From Ottelia alismoides (taxonomy: Eukaryota; Streptophyta; Magnoliopsida; Alismatales; Hydrocharitaceae): a stretch of 64,000 bases of DNA. Positions within the stretch are counted from its first letter, which is position 1, and each line of letters opens with the position of its first letter. The stretch lies in the NCBI GenBank assembly GCA_037367405.1, contig JAZKJV010000600.1, positions 1 through 64,000 of the forward strand, written 5' to 3'. The translations under genes were made by a program, and so were the position numbers. This document shows positions 22,186-33,946 of this stretch, piece after piece. Below the pieces are notes generated by a model. That model was not told where the DNA came from and did not search any database. It saw nothing but the letters and a program-made list of their open reading frames with translations.

Positions 22186-23839
22186 TTTGTATATATATTG
22201 TTGTATATTTGGAAGATATAAGGATGCATCTTCTGTGAAGATGAAGTGTGAGATACATTTATAAAGATATACATACCTGTATTATGATGAGATCGAGGAG
22301 TAGAAAGAATTTGTACAAAAATTATAATTGGATGGTAATGGAAACAAGAACTTCGTGCATCTATTCAATTGATAAATAATACAATTTAGCAGTTAAAATC
22401 ACAAGGCTACGTATTATAGGGTCTTTCAAATGTGAAAAAATATTGTAGATTTGCTTCTATTAGTATACCAACTTTACTCGTAGCTTTCTTCAACTCTTTC
22501 TTCGATATTTCAATACTTTTCACTAATTCTAATCCTATTTTATTTTTTTCCTTGTAGGTTATGGTTAGCATGATTGTTAACACCGATATTGCCAAGAAGC
22601 CACAACTTTTATGAAAAACTTCTCCTCTTGCTCAATGATTTTGTGGAACCCACAATAGTAACAATTTGGTATGAAAATTTAAGTAGATGTTGATAAATAT
22701 AGTGGAGGATGAAAGACTTATATTGTGCTACACGATTCTTGGTCTTATATTATACTTGTAAGTTTATTTTGGACAATGATAAGTGATCAAATGTAAATGG
22801 ATTTACAAGCCGGAGTATGAATTTGCTACATTTCCACATGTATTGCATAATTTATTCTTTAGAAATTTCTCCCATAAATTCCTCCATTTTGAGTGTTGGT
22901 ATCTTAACACCCACTCAATAAGGACGTGGAATAATGAATAAGGGAGTTTAGTCTCTATGAATATAATATTTTATTTTGCGATTGTGGGATATAGTTGGAA
23001 TAAAAAGGTTTATTCATATTCATTTATTGTATGTTATTCTTGAAAGTACAAAATGTCGTTATTGTAGAATACGTAGTATGAACAAAGGTAAGAAAAAAAT
23101 TATTATCTTTTCTTATTCTTCACAAAACGAGCATCGTTCAAGTGCCATAAATGTAATGACAATTTTGATATTTGCGGGATATATACAAAGAATGTTAGCG
23201 GAAAGCTCGTGTGTAAAGGCTGAGCACGATAAATATTGTAAATATTAAAATTATATGAATTGTGATATAATTGAAAAGTAATTTCAGAGATTGCAGAAAA
23301 AATCCGTTAGCTAAAAAAGCTTCCATTCACAATCATAAATATGTTGATTTGGTTTTCATGATGTTCAAAATGAGGCGAATTCCGCTGCTATGCAATGTAT
23401 GACAATCAATGATGTTTAATTCATGTCATATCCTATATGATAAAAGGTTTGAGTTGAGATGAAGTAAACTTTTGTCAGTTAAAAGCCCTTTTGTTAATAG
23501 TAGTTGCATAGATAGTTAGAAGCGTGGGGATGGTAATGGGATGTGATGCCGCATCGTTTATTGGAATGTTTTTTAGATTGAATATGTATTTAATATTATT
23601 TTTATTTAAAGATAGTTAAAAAAAATTAAAACAAAAAAATGGAATCCATACCAACTTATCTCCAATCCAGGAATGCATGGGTGGTGCCAAGTTTAACCCA
23701 TAACCAAAGGAGAGGTACATTGTGAGTAGAGTAGCGATGTAAACTGGCAACCATCTCATGGGGGAATAAGTCGAAGTAGAATTTTGGGCATATTTGATGG
23801 TCATGATTATATATAAATATAATATCTCTATATAATTTT
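22186..23839. other. AT-rich intergenic DNA, no gene seen
   Basis: No convincing ORF, RNA gene or intact mobile element. Possibly decayed transposon sequence. Confidence 0.5.
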
Positions 23840-24098
23840 CTTCCAATAAGACGCATTCCTTCCTGAGTTCAAGAAAGCCGATCTTTTTTTTAGAAAACAC
23901 GATGACTTTAATATAATACCTATACATTTGTACTATAACGCGCAATTTTAATGTTTGTGTTATAATGTTCAGTTTAGTATGTAGTATTTATAATGTGCAG
24001 CTATAATAAAAACTGTATACGTATTCTTCTAAAGTGCTCGTGTTTTCTAAAAAAAAGGATGACCTTTGAACTTAGAAAGGAGTGTGTCCTATTGGAAG
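23840..24098. mobile_element. Foldback MITE with ~65 bp arms
   Basis: Left arm 23840-23906 (CTTCCAATAAGACGCATTCC, GAGTTCAA, TTTTTTTTAGAAAACACGA) is matched by the complement of the right arm 24034-24098 (TCGTGTTTTCTAAAAAAAAG, TTGAACTTAGAAAGGAGTG, TCCTATTGGAAG). The centre is AT-rich and noncoding. A 109-codon ORF on the minus strand overlaps the left arm and is judged spurious. Confidence 0.65.
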
Positions 24099-24199
24099 AG
24101 TTCCCTATATGTGTGTAAATGGTAGGAGACAACATTTGGAGCATCTTAGGAGGGAATGAGAATAAGAACCACATCAATTAATGAGATGCTTCCCGTGGA

Positions 24200-24792
24200 G
24201 AATCAGATTTCCATAATCTTGTGGAACAGACAATCGCATCCGTCTATAAAGTTCTCGTCCAATTCCTCCTATTCAAGATTTCCTAACTAGTGGGAATGCT
24301 TAGTTGATAGCAAGCATCAAATGATTCCTTTCAATAAGCCCATGCCATGTATCGAAGAAAAGATTTTTTCATTTAAAATAACCTCAAATAGCCACATGCC
24401 ATGTTTGTATTTGTCAGATTGTAGCGTAATCCCGCGGAATTCTTTCCATTGTATTATGTTCCAATATTGACATCAAATTTGATCTATAATTGATTTCATA
24501 ATATTTTTCGGACGATTTTATATTAATTATACTTGTTTCAGAATGGCCTAGAAATAATACGAATCTATTAATGACGTGACTTTGGAGAATTGATGGGGCT
24601 ATAAAAAGAGTCCCACACCCATATACTTATTTAGAAAATAAAAAAGAATAATCTGTATGTTGATATGTTCTCTTATGGTTTCATCCTGCTCCTTAGGTTA
24701 GGTTTCCATAAAAAATCTACAATGTTCTTCATTGTTTATTGCTATTTATCTATTTCACTTTCGCATTATATTTTTCCACATGTATCAGAGCA
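24200..24792 (+). mobile_element. Copia-type 5' LTR end and primer site, remnant
   Basis: TGTATCAGAGC at 24781-24791 matches, with one lost G, the TGGTATCAGAGC initiator-Met tRNA primer site of Ty1/copia elements. Upstream is an LTR-like stretch with a TATA box (GGGGCTATAAAAAGAGTCCC near 24597) ending TTTCCACA. The LTR start is not visible, so the left coordinate is a guess, and no gag or pol follows. Confidence 0.45.
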
Positions 24793-26397
24793 AGTCGATC
24801 CATAAAGATTTTTCTTTAAGATTTAGATCATTTCAATATTTTGTATATGTTGTGCGAGAATCGTTCTTGAACTAGTTTATCTATTTGTTTTCCAGAATGA
24901 GTTTTTTTAATCAAAGAGAGATGCAGAAATTCTAGGAGATCGCAGTTCTCAAGGCGTCGTGGTTTGAATTAATGGAAATGAAAATCTCCACTGTAGCATT
25001 GCACCTATCTCCAAGTCATGTCGCTCCCCACCCTTGGATGTAGTGGCCCCCTACGAGATGGGGGACCAGATTGTCTGCTGTGGCCCAAAATGCAACAGAG
25101 TCTGTTGTGGCCATGGGAGACGCTCAATCTTGATCAAGCGGTTTGCACGATTTTGCACTTTTTGTGGACATGTACCGTTAAAAATCGTGTGAATCGCTTG
25201 ATCAAGATCGAGTAGTTCCCACAGTTACAACATGCACAACACACAGCAGAGGATCCTCTCTAACGAGAGGGCCTCTTCTCCAAGCATCTGACTCCTGCTA
25301 TGCCACGATTTTGCTACCATGTTGGCCTTATAACGCGCCCATCTGTAGGCAACATGCATGAGTAACTCCATCCTTCAAACATGCACCTCCAGACAACCAT
25401 CTCACATCTCCACACATGTCATTCAAGCTGGAGGTGGTGGCGACCCACTCCTGCCCTCTAGGAGATCCTAGGTGTCACGCCTCCATGTTGTACCAAGCTG
25501 CACCACCTCCACAATCGATTCTCCTCAGTGGTGGCACTCCCTCCTCGATTGGTTCTCCTCAGCTTTGTAGGAGGTGCCCATGGTTCTCCTTCAAGCCACA
25601 ATGCCTTTCTGATCGCCATGGCAACGATGCAACAGAATCTTCTTCATGTCGATGAATTCTATGAACCCTAGGCAGTGGATTTCACTCCAGGTGGAACCAG
25701 ATCGCATTGCTCCTTGCGACGAGGGCCTCCTCCCTACGATCAGGACCCCATCTACGACCACTCTCCATCACACATGGCGATGTTGTTGGCCCCTCCAGAT
25801 CACATCTCCATGACGGTTGTATGATGGGTTCCACATCAAGAACCCTAGTAAAGAAATGGTTGATGACCCCTTCTCTTATTTTTTTAAAAAATTAGGTCGT
25901 ACGGGTCTTTCACGGCTAGTGATGGAAAAAAAAGGAGATGGTGGCACTTGGGCTCTCAATTAAGTTATTATATTTGTATTCAAAAGAAAGTGGAGAGGTT
26001 GTGTTATATTAAAAGAAGAGAATGAGGCCTTGGACTCCAATTTGGACTATCAGCTTCATGAAAAAGAGGAGAACCAATAGGGATTATGGGCCCTATTGGG
26101 CTACTTTGTATGCAAAAGGGGATAATATGGGGTAATATTGGTCAGCAATTCGGGTCATAGCTATCCACAAAAAATGGATGAAAGTTGGAAAAAGAGAGAG
26201 TGATTTAAAAAAGAAAAGAAAGTGCGTCTAAACAAAGAGTAGTCGAACAAAAAATGAAAAGAGATGACTATGAAAAAAGGAATATTTGTATAAAAAAGAG
26301 AAAAAATAGAAAAAAATAGAAAAAAATTAATGAAGTTATTTGTTTGCTCCCTTCATTTGTTCTCCCAATGTAGTCGAATGCCCCTTAAATTCCGACA
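24793..26397 (+). other. Interior of a decayed LTR element, no intact gene
   Basis: Follows a Copia-type primer site and precedes a purine tract plus LTR start (L1), so it is probably internal sequence of one or more degraded elements. Short ORFs (25018-25215, 25416-25655) show no recognisable domain. It contains the hairpin at 25123-25212. Confidence 0.4.
25123..25212. repeat. Hairpin with ~32-bp arms
   Basis: CTCAATCTTGATCAAGCG continuing to CACGATTTT at 25154 is matched by 25181-25212, whose complement reads CTCGATCTTGATCAAGCG continuing to CACGATTTT. About 28 of 32 positions pair around a 26-nt loop. Confidence 0.75.
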
Positions 26398-27919
26398 AGT
26401 ATGAGAGAAAGGGGGAGTGATGAATCTTTGATTCATCACTTTAAAAGTTGAAAATAGAGCTTTGTTTCTAAGTAGTTAATTGCATTTAGGAATCTAAAAT
26501 ACATTATTATCATTCATGCATATGTATACAATATCCATTTTTTTCATGCATATTTGCATTAATAAGGAGCCAACATTTTGTGTATATAATTACATGTATA
26601 ATAATGCATCCTTGAACATTTTTAGTTCTTTTATACTAACTCCAATTTAAATAAAATCAACCCTAATGTGCTCATATTACTAACATTTGAAGAAAAATAC
26701 CACAAAAATACTAAGTTTTATATTTTTCAAATAAAACCAAACTCAAGTTATGAGATAAAAAAGTTGTAAAGTCAAATATCTTTTCTATACATTCTCGAGC
26801 ACCTACTTACTTTTAAATTAATGTACATATTAATTATATACAAACAAGATCCAATTCAAAAGAATCAGAGTTCATATATGAAAGTTGGATTTTAGTGTCC
26901 ACATTATATATCATATATATTTACTAATTTGAATTCATTATTCTATGTACATAATTGACTCGTTTTGTTTCTTTTCATTTATTTTCTTTGATATATTTTT
27001 TTAATAAAATGTGCAAAAAACAAATCCAAAACATCTTTAAAATCAAAGGAATTAATTTGTATTGAGTATGTATATAGGTATTTTTATTTATTCCATGTGT
27101 ATTCTAAAATATTAAAAATTCCAAAATAGATTAATATGTAAATATTTATCTTCTATGTTATTAGATTTTATTTTGAGTCTTCTTTATTTTAAAAAATCAT
27201 AAAAAATTACAAAACATAAAATATTTTACTATATATATATTGAATACCACCAAAAATTCTATTCTTGTACAAATTGCATCTTTTGGTTTTGGTTCCTTCA
27301 CGAAAGTTGTATATCTCACCGAGATGAACAACTTTCACAAAGATACTTTTATATTTGTGGTCATTTGCTATTTTTTCTTTTTACTTGTTTTCTGAATTTT
27401 GTGGAGGCAACATGTGGCAGCTCCTTGAGCTGACATGTGTCCCTCTACTTAGTGCCCTTTACTGCCTTTTCTCTAGGCCATTAAATGAAACTCCCTTCAT
27501 CCAACGATACTTTTCCCACTTTTTAATCATTTTATTTCCATTTATTTTTATTTTATTTCCTTTTCTTTTACCCCCTCGTCACATGTCACATCCTTTGCCA
27601 TTCGATCTCGATCAATCGAACGATCGAGACCCCATCTTCTACCTCTGCATCCTCCACCCTAACGCCTCCACCTTCCCCTCTCTATTGACCGATGACCCCT
27701 TTACATCCCCCTCATCACTCCGTATCCCCTCTGTCGCCACTTCTCATTGCCCCTTCCACAAGGTCCATAAACCCCAACTGCTTCACCTGAAACCCTAATC
27801 ATCCCCTCCATCATTGTCCGTCCGCCACTTTGAGATCGAGAGCATCGAGCTTCAATCTTCCTCAATGACAATGAGAGAGAGAGACAGATACTACGTTAAG
27901 CGACGATGATGAACCTAGC
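26398..27919 (+). mobile_element. L1: PPT and partial LTR related to element 2
   Basis: The purine tract GAGAGAAAGGGGGAG (about 26404-26418) is followed by TGATGAATC-TTT-GATTCATCA, a perfect terminal hairpin as in the other LTRs here. Around 27299-27345 the plus strand has CGAGATGAACAACTTTCAC, and at about 27408-27460 GTGGCAGCTCC, both matching the element 2 LTR read on its own (minus) strand. L1 is therefore an older element 2-like LTR in the opposite orientation. Its 3' end is lost where L2 begins at 27920. The 147-codon ORF at 27355-27798 lies in its CT-rich transcribed part and is not a gene. Confidence 0.6.
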
Positions 27920-29234
27920 TGATGAATCTACGATTCATCACCTTTATTCTTTTTATTTTAGCTTTATTTCCTTAGTCAAATACCAGTAAATACCCACTAA
28001 TTTCAGGAAATTACCATTTTACATGCATTTCTTAAATATGTATTTTTAACACTGTTTATGTTCAAATAAAAGAATAAAGAAAAAAAGAAAATAACAACGA
28101 AACAAATAAAGGATGTATTTATGAAATAAATGCAGACTGGTCCGAACCTCGAGAGAAGGTCAATACTTGACCTAATCAACCAGGAATAAAGTAGTGGGAG
28201 ATAGGGTCTTTAATCCAAAAATTCAAAAATAATTTGTAAATTTATTCTTTGTATATTTGTACAAAACATAAATTATTTTATTTGTATATAAATTGACCTC
28301 AAATTAAATATTTTTCTAAACAAATATTGTAAATAAAATTGTTTTGTAAATAATAAAAATAATTACAAAGTTAAAACCATGTATAGTGTAAAAGTAATCA
28401 CACTCAGAAAAAGCCGTAAAGTGAAAATTGAAAGATCAATTTCGGTTCCATATGGACTCAAATTGAACAACTTACTTCCATTGTACACTAAATTTAATTA
28501 TCTTTAAATTAGTTGTAGTTTTTATTATTTTTGGAGTTACGACTGAAATGTCTGTTTTGTAAGCCAATTTTTGCAATTTCACCATTTATTCATTGTATAT
28601 ATTTATTCATATTCTTTTTTATACATAATGTAAATAACTGTAAATATTTTCCTTCACTAATAAAAATAAAAATAACTTTTAAAAAATATTTAAAAATAAT
28701 TTCCTTATTTGCGCATTTGTATATTGTGCTATATGTATATATTACTTGTATATAACTAATTTTTTATATACAAATTCACCAAAAATTAATATCTAATATT
28801 AGTTAATTAAATTAATAAAATTACAAAAATTTAATTTAGTTATTTAATTTTATTTAATTATTTGATTTAAAAACTTATCATGTATATAAGATTTGATTTT
28901 CTACCTTAAATAACCACCATTAAGGTGGCTAATTAATTTTTGTAAAGCAATTATTTTAGTTATTTTATTTAATTCTTAATTTCATTTTTAATTAATTAAT
29001 TATTTAAATTTATTTATTTAATTAACCACTAAATACCTTCCTTCTTTGTAATTGTTTTCCTTTTTGATTTTTCTTCTTCCTTTTATTGAGCTCCTCCTCC
29101 CTCATTTGCTCTTGATCAATCTTTGGTGGAAAAGGAGCCTCAATCCCAAAAACTCCTTTGGTCGATAGAGGAGCCCAGCCCCTGAGTCGTCCGGTGATAG
29201 CGAATCGGTTGTCGTCGAGGCCATCAGGGTGCTC
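27920..29234 (+). repeat. L2: LTR of the element 3 family, left part
   Basis: Begins TGATGAATC-TAC-GATTCATCA. It aligns along its length with the element 3 LTR: CACCTTTATTCTTTT, GAGAGAAGGTCAA, GACCAGGAATAAAGTA-like, TTAAATAGCCACCATTAAGG and GAGCTCCTCCTCCCTCAT. At 29234 it is cut by element 2 and resumes at 40538. Confidence 0.8.
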
Positions 29235-32200
29235 TGATGAACGCAAAATTCACCTCTTTAATAATCGGTACTTGTAGTATAGGAAATGAATTTCGGTCGC
29301 TCAAAATCTACAATCTTTGAATGTTGTGGAGTATTTTTTTACTTGGCAAGTCTACCAAGGTCGAACACAGGGAACGGTGATTCTTAGTTGCACGGTTCTA
29401 AATCAAATTAAATAATCAATCAATGTTCGATTAATTTCTGTGTTGATAAAATATACAATGCTATGAGATGCAAATGCAAGGAAAATGATCAGAATCTATG
29501 CTCAGGATCTGTGATTTGAAACGTATTAAATCATCAAATAATATGATCAATAATTTCATCAAAATTAATTACAAATCAAAATGTATTTGAGTTAATGCTT
29601 CAGGTTAATAAGTTGATACTCAGAATAATTTGAAGCAAGACATCCGGCCTCCAAATGCCTCTAATTCTAATCCTCTAATAGTTGACAATAATCTTAGAGG
29701 AGTTGATCAAAATTAATCCTCAGAGAAATTTAATCTAGTGAAAATAATCAATTAAGGCTTAATAAGATAAAAATCCTCATTCGAATTCTTATAAAAAATA
29801 TCATAAAAAACCCAAGCATTAATATGTCAAAATAAGCCTGCATATGTCATCAAAGGTCCACAAGATATGATCACAAGCTATGTGGAGTTGTAGAGCATGG
29901 GAAGAGCTTCAAAATGACATATTATATGCTAAAATCGGAGTTCATATGAAAAAGATATGCTCAATTGAAGTTGCAGGGATTAAAATGTAAATAAAACAAA
30001 GTTTTCCTTGCAAAGAGGTCCCTGGAGGACTTATCTGTAATTAATAAAATTTTGAGGGGCTCGGATGTAATTTACCCACTGGCGGGGGTATATATGCCAT
30101 ATCCAAAATTTTCGAGGGCCTTGATGCAATTTGCCCCAAACGCACGTGCCTAGCATGTGAGCAGGAGGCTCGGAGGGGGCGAAGGCTCGGCGGAGGCTAG
30201 GAGTTTCGAGGCGGAGGCTCGGGACGGAGCTGAGGCTCGGGGCTCCCGAGCCTGTGGTTCAGAAGCAAGGCTCAGGCTCGGACGCCCGAGCCTAAATGGC
30301 GGGCTGGTGCTGCTTCGGGGACCCGAGCCTCGAGGCTAGGGCCGAGGCTCGGGGGTGACGCGTGGCTCGATCAGGGCCGTTGGATCAAGGGCCTCCTGCC
30401 CGATCCAACGACACCTGTACATCGTGGTGGGCAGAGGGTTGCGGAGGTGGCGATGCCGCCGGTGCAGGGGTGCAGGAAGAAGCCACGCGTGCGGGCAGCG
30501 AGGGGCAGAGCTAGGCGGTCTGAGGAGCTGGGGAAGGCGGAGGGGTCGCGCGAGGGTGGCGAGGCAGAGTTGCGTGGCGAGCGGGGTTCGATCAGCTGAG
30601 GGATGTCGAGGCGGAGTAGATGCTTGGGTGGAGGCAAGCAGCGCTCGGCCGACACACGGCCGAGCTGCTGCGAGCAGTGGAGCGGCCGGGCAGCGCGCGA
30701 GGCGCGGCGGTAGGCGAAGCACGGAGAAGAGCTGGAACAGTGAGGCGGTGCTCGCGCGGCGGCGAGCGCGGTGAAGGTCGATGCGCGGCGGAGGGGGGTT
30801 GTTGACGGCGATGGCTAAATCCTGCAAGTAGTCAGGCAAAACAAGGGGGAAGGAGCTAATGGCGAAGGTTCGCCTGTGGTTGGAGGAGCAGAAGCTCGAC
30901 TCCTTCTTCGCCTCCGTGCTTGGCGGGAGCACAAGGCTGAGCTTCACAACTTAGAGGTACAAGGTCCTCTGGGTCACGCCTGTTAAGCAGCCGCTGTCAC
31001 CGGTGCTTGAGGGAGAAGAGGCGGATCGTCAGAGCGTCGGGCGGGGGCTGGGCTTTATAGGGGTTAGTGTAGGTAACGGCAGGAGGTGTAATGGCCGGAG
31101 CGAGCGGAGGGGGGCGCGGCGGCGGTTGCGAGGGGGAGGAGAAACGGCAGGAGGGTGCGGGCTTCGTGGCCGGTGGAAGAAGAAGGTCACGTGCGCAGCA
31201 CATGACCTGGGGGAGGGGACTGGAGAGAGAGGGAAGAGTGGGGTGCCACGTGGCACCCCCTGGAGCTGCCACGTGGCACAAAAAAATTTCAGTTTTTTAG
31301 ATGGGAAAAAGAGATAGAATATGACCTCGGATCGAAAAATTTCTTTCACGAAAGTTGTTCATTTCGACGAGATCTACACCTTTTGTGAAGGATCCGGGAG
31401 CAAAAGAGGTCATCCGTGAGAAGTGGTATTTTTAGCGGTTCTCCACGTGTATAGAAAACCCGGTTTTTAGAATTTTGTATTTTTTGTGGTTTTAAAGGGG
31501 ACAAAAATTATAGAAAAAATACGATAAAATACAAGAAAATTAATTACACATTAATATATTTTTTTTGTATTTTTAATAAATAAGAAATTAAGAAAATAAA
31601 ATAGAAGTCAGAATCACACCACTTTTGTACAGACCGACAACGGACACTTGGACTCGATCAGTTTCTTTGATTTCATTTTTGATCTGGATTTGAATTTTTA
31701 CGTCGTTTAATAAAACTTTCATCAAAGAACACAAATGAAAAGTAAATTTATATAAAAGGGTTAATTAAGTACATAAAAACTCAGGTCAAAAATAACAAAA
31801 AGTCAAAATGCGCAAAAGAGACCCAAAACCCAACTTTCACAAATGAGCTCCGAATTTTACGAAATTGATCTTGTTTTGAAGGTATTTGAAAATGGAGTAC
31901 TTTAAAAGTGAGGATACCAAAATTGGACACTGTATGAGGGAGATATGCTCATTTTAGTCTGTCAGATGTGAAATTAGACTTTGGGATAATTTGACACTTA
32001 TTGGAGTTTGTAATTTTTTGTATTTTTTATTTAATAAGGTTAGTAATATCTACACAATGGAAGTGGTATGGGGTTAATTGGAGTTAGAAAGAACTATTTA
32101 AAAATGTGAGAAGTTAGCGGCTTTTTGGGCTAATTTACACATGGGATTTTTAATGCAATGTATGCATGATGAAATGCAAATATTATTCACACATGCATGA

Positions 32201-32296
32201 TGGCTAATAATGATCTACTAATGATTAATTACAAATGGATGAAGGGAAACCGAGCCTAAATGATTGATTTTAGCACGATGAATACGAGATTCATCA
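29235..32296 (-). repeat. Element 2 left (3') LTR
   Basis: On the element strand it opens TGATGAAT-CTCGT-ATTCATCG and closes GTTCATCA. AT-rich U3; TATA box at 31053-31060; GC-rich block at about 30130-31270 dominated by GAGGCTCGG-type repeats (30165-30355). A 203-codon open frame (30947-30336, minus) lies in that block just downstream of the predicted transcription start and is also largely readable in the other LTR. The conserved 3' box is at 29341-29374. Confidence 0.9.
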
Positions 32297-32298
32297 TA

Positions 32299-32310
32299 CC
32301 CCTATACTTA
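32299..32310 (-). other. Element 2 polypurine tract
   Basis: The minus strand reads CTAAGTATAGGGGTA immediately before the 3' LTR start, the same core as in element 1. Confidence 0.75.
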
Positions 32311-33946
32311 GACCATGCTCGTCCCCGAGCATGAACGAATGACTTAGTTGATTACATTCCTGACTGTGCATGTGAATTTTCAAGGCTCCATTCATAGAAG
32401 ACCCTTAATTTGAGTGATCCTAAAATTCTGGGCTCAATCAAGCTTAAATCAAAAGGACCCCACTTCTCTAATTTTCAGACTCTCTGTTTGTACATATAGT
32501 ATAAGGATATGATTTTTAGTGTACTGCATTCATGAGAGTCAAGTCGAGTCATCACCCAAAGTTCCAATCCAAGAGACTCTCCTCTAGACCTAATTCTCAA
32601 CACTAGGGAATAAGTCTATTCTTGCTTCAGTCAATCGTCTCATTAGTTTGTCAGACTTGAAAGTGTATATGGACGGCCAGTTGATGGAGGGCATAGGATT
32701 GTGTCTAATTTTCATTCCCTCACATTGGAACAAGGAGTCTCTCGAGTGCCTTTTTACACAACACAAGTATATTTTTGTTTTGTTGATCAATGTGTCCGTC
32801 AAGAGAATTTGGAGTCGTCTGCATTTGTTTTTCTGGGAGTACACCGGGGTGTGTCCCTTTTGAGTATCTAAGATACCTTCGACACCCAGACTTGTAGCAT
32901 TTACGATGCAGAGCCCTTTTTTTTGGTGTCAGACCGACTCCTTGGTCCTAATTAACGCTTGGTCCAAGTGGACACTTTGAAAATGTTTGGGAGTGCTCGC
33001 CATTGGTGGAAACTCATTTAGAATTTGTCTTGGATAATAGAGCTTTTCTTTGACATTTCATTGCTTTTCTGTTGTTGGCTAGCTCCACTGCTTTTAGCAA
33101 AAGTTGGCACACATTGATCAACAAATTTCATTAAGTTTCATCACACCCTGGCACTTAGGTCAATATCAAAAAGATAACATATGAATCTTGTTCACATACT
33201 GGCTAGGGTTTTGCTGACACTCAGGTTTTCTGTAGACTTCATTAACTTTATCCCATCCTCGAATATCATCAGATCGGGTCTAAACTCAAATCTCCAGTCC
33301 TAGTTCCTCAAGTGATATCTCAACTCATCTCATCAATCATGCAGTTGTGGAAGTGATTTGTGCTGATCATATTCTTTGAAGGTAGAGATGAAGAGTGCAA
33401 TATAGCGCTCAAATCTTCCAAACTAGGGAAGTGTGGATTATTAAGTTCAAAAACCCTAATGACTAAGGCAGGCTGACTCAGACTCTCAAGATCTCAGAAA
33501 TCAAGTGTCCTCAGAAATCCTCAAGCCTTGAGTGAAAGTGATTATGTCAGGAATATATTAACCAAGGAATGAATGAAATGCTTAATGAAATGCAAGACCA
33601 TGAAAGATGCAATGCAAAAAGTTTTTTTGGTGTTTTTTGGTGTTATACACATAATATACACTACTTGTACCCATCCCTGATGTTAGATAAAAACGATTAA
33701 AGTACAAGCTATGGATAAAGTAGATAAAATATATACAAACGCACCCCCCTATACTTAGCTTGTGCTATGTCCTCATGGCACAAAGTGAAATGTTGACATA
33801 GCTCGTACTCAGTATAGATGGGATAAAAAGAAGAGAAGTGATGTATAAACAGTGGTAGCGGTGCCCCTATACTTAGGCTCAGGCCAACCTAAGTATAATC
33901 GGATAAATACAGATGGGGAACCGGGTAGATTTGCGGATGTACAAGA
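32311..33946 (-). other. Element 2 noncoding region between ORF and PPT
   Basis: About 1.6 kb without a supported ORF. It holds one strong hairpin (33869-33878/33888-33897, TATACTTAGG/CCTAAGTATA) and the longer degenerate hairpin at about 33742-33815. Both occupy the place of the stem-loop array in elements 1 and 3. Confidence 0.7.

Noticed and set aside
23616..23945. 109-codon minus-strand ORF with hydrophobic C-terminal half
   Set aside because: Overlaps the left arm of a foldback MITE and has no recognised family.
27355..27798. 147-codon ORF on the plus strand
   Set aside because: Lies inside LTR L1, in a CT-rich tract; no domain, and the reading follows base composition.
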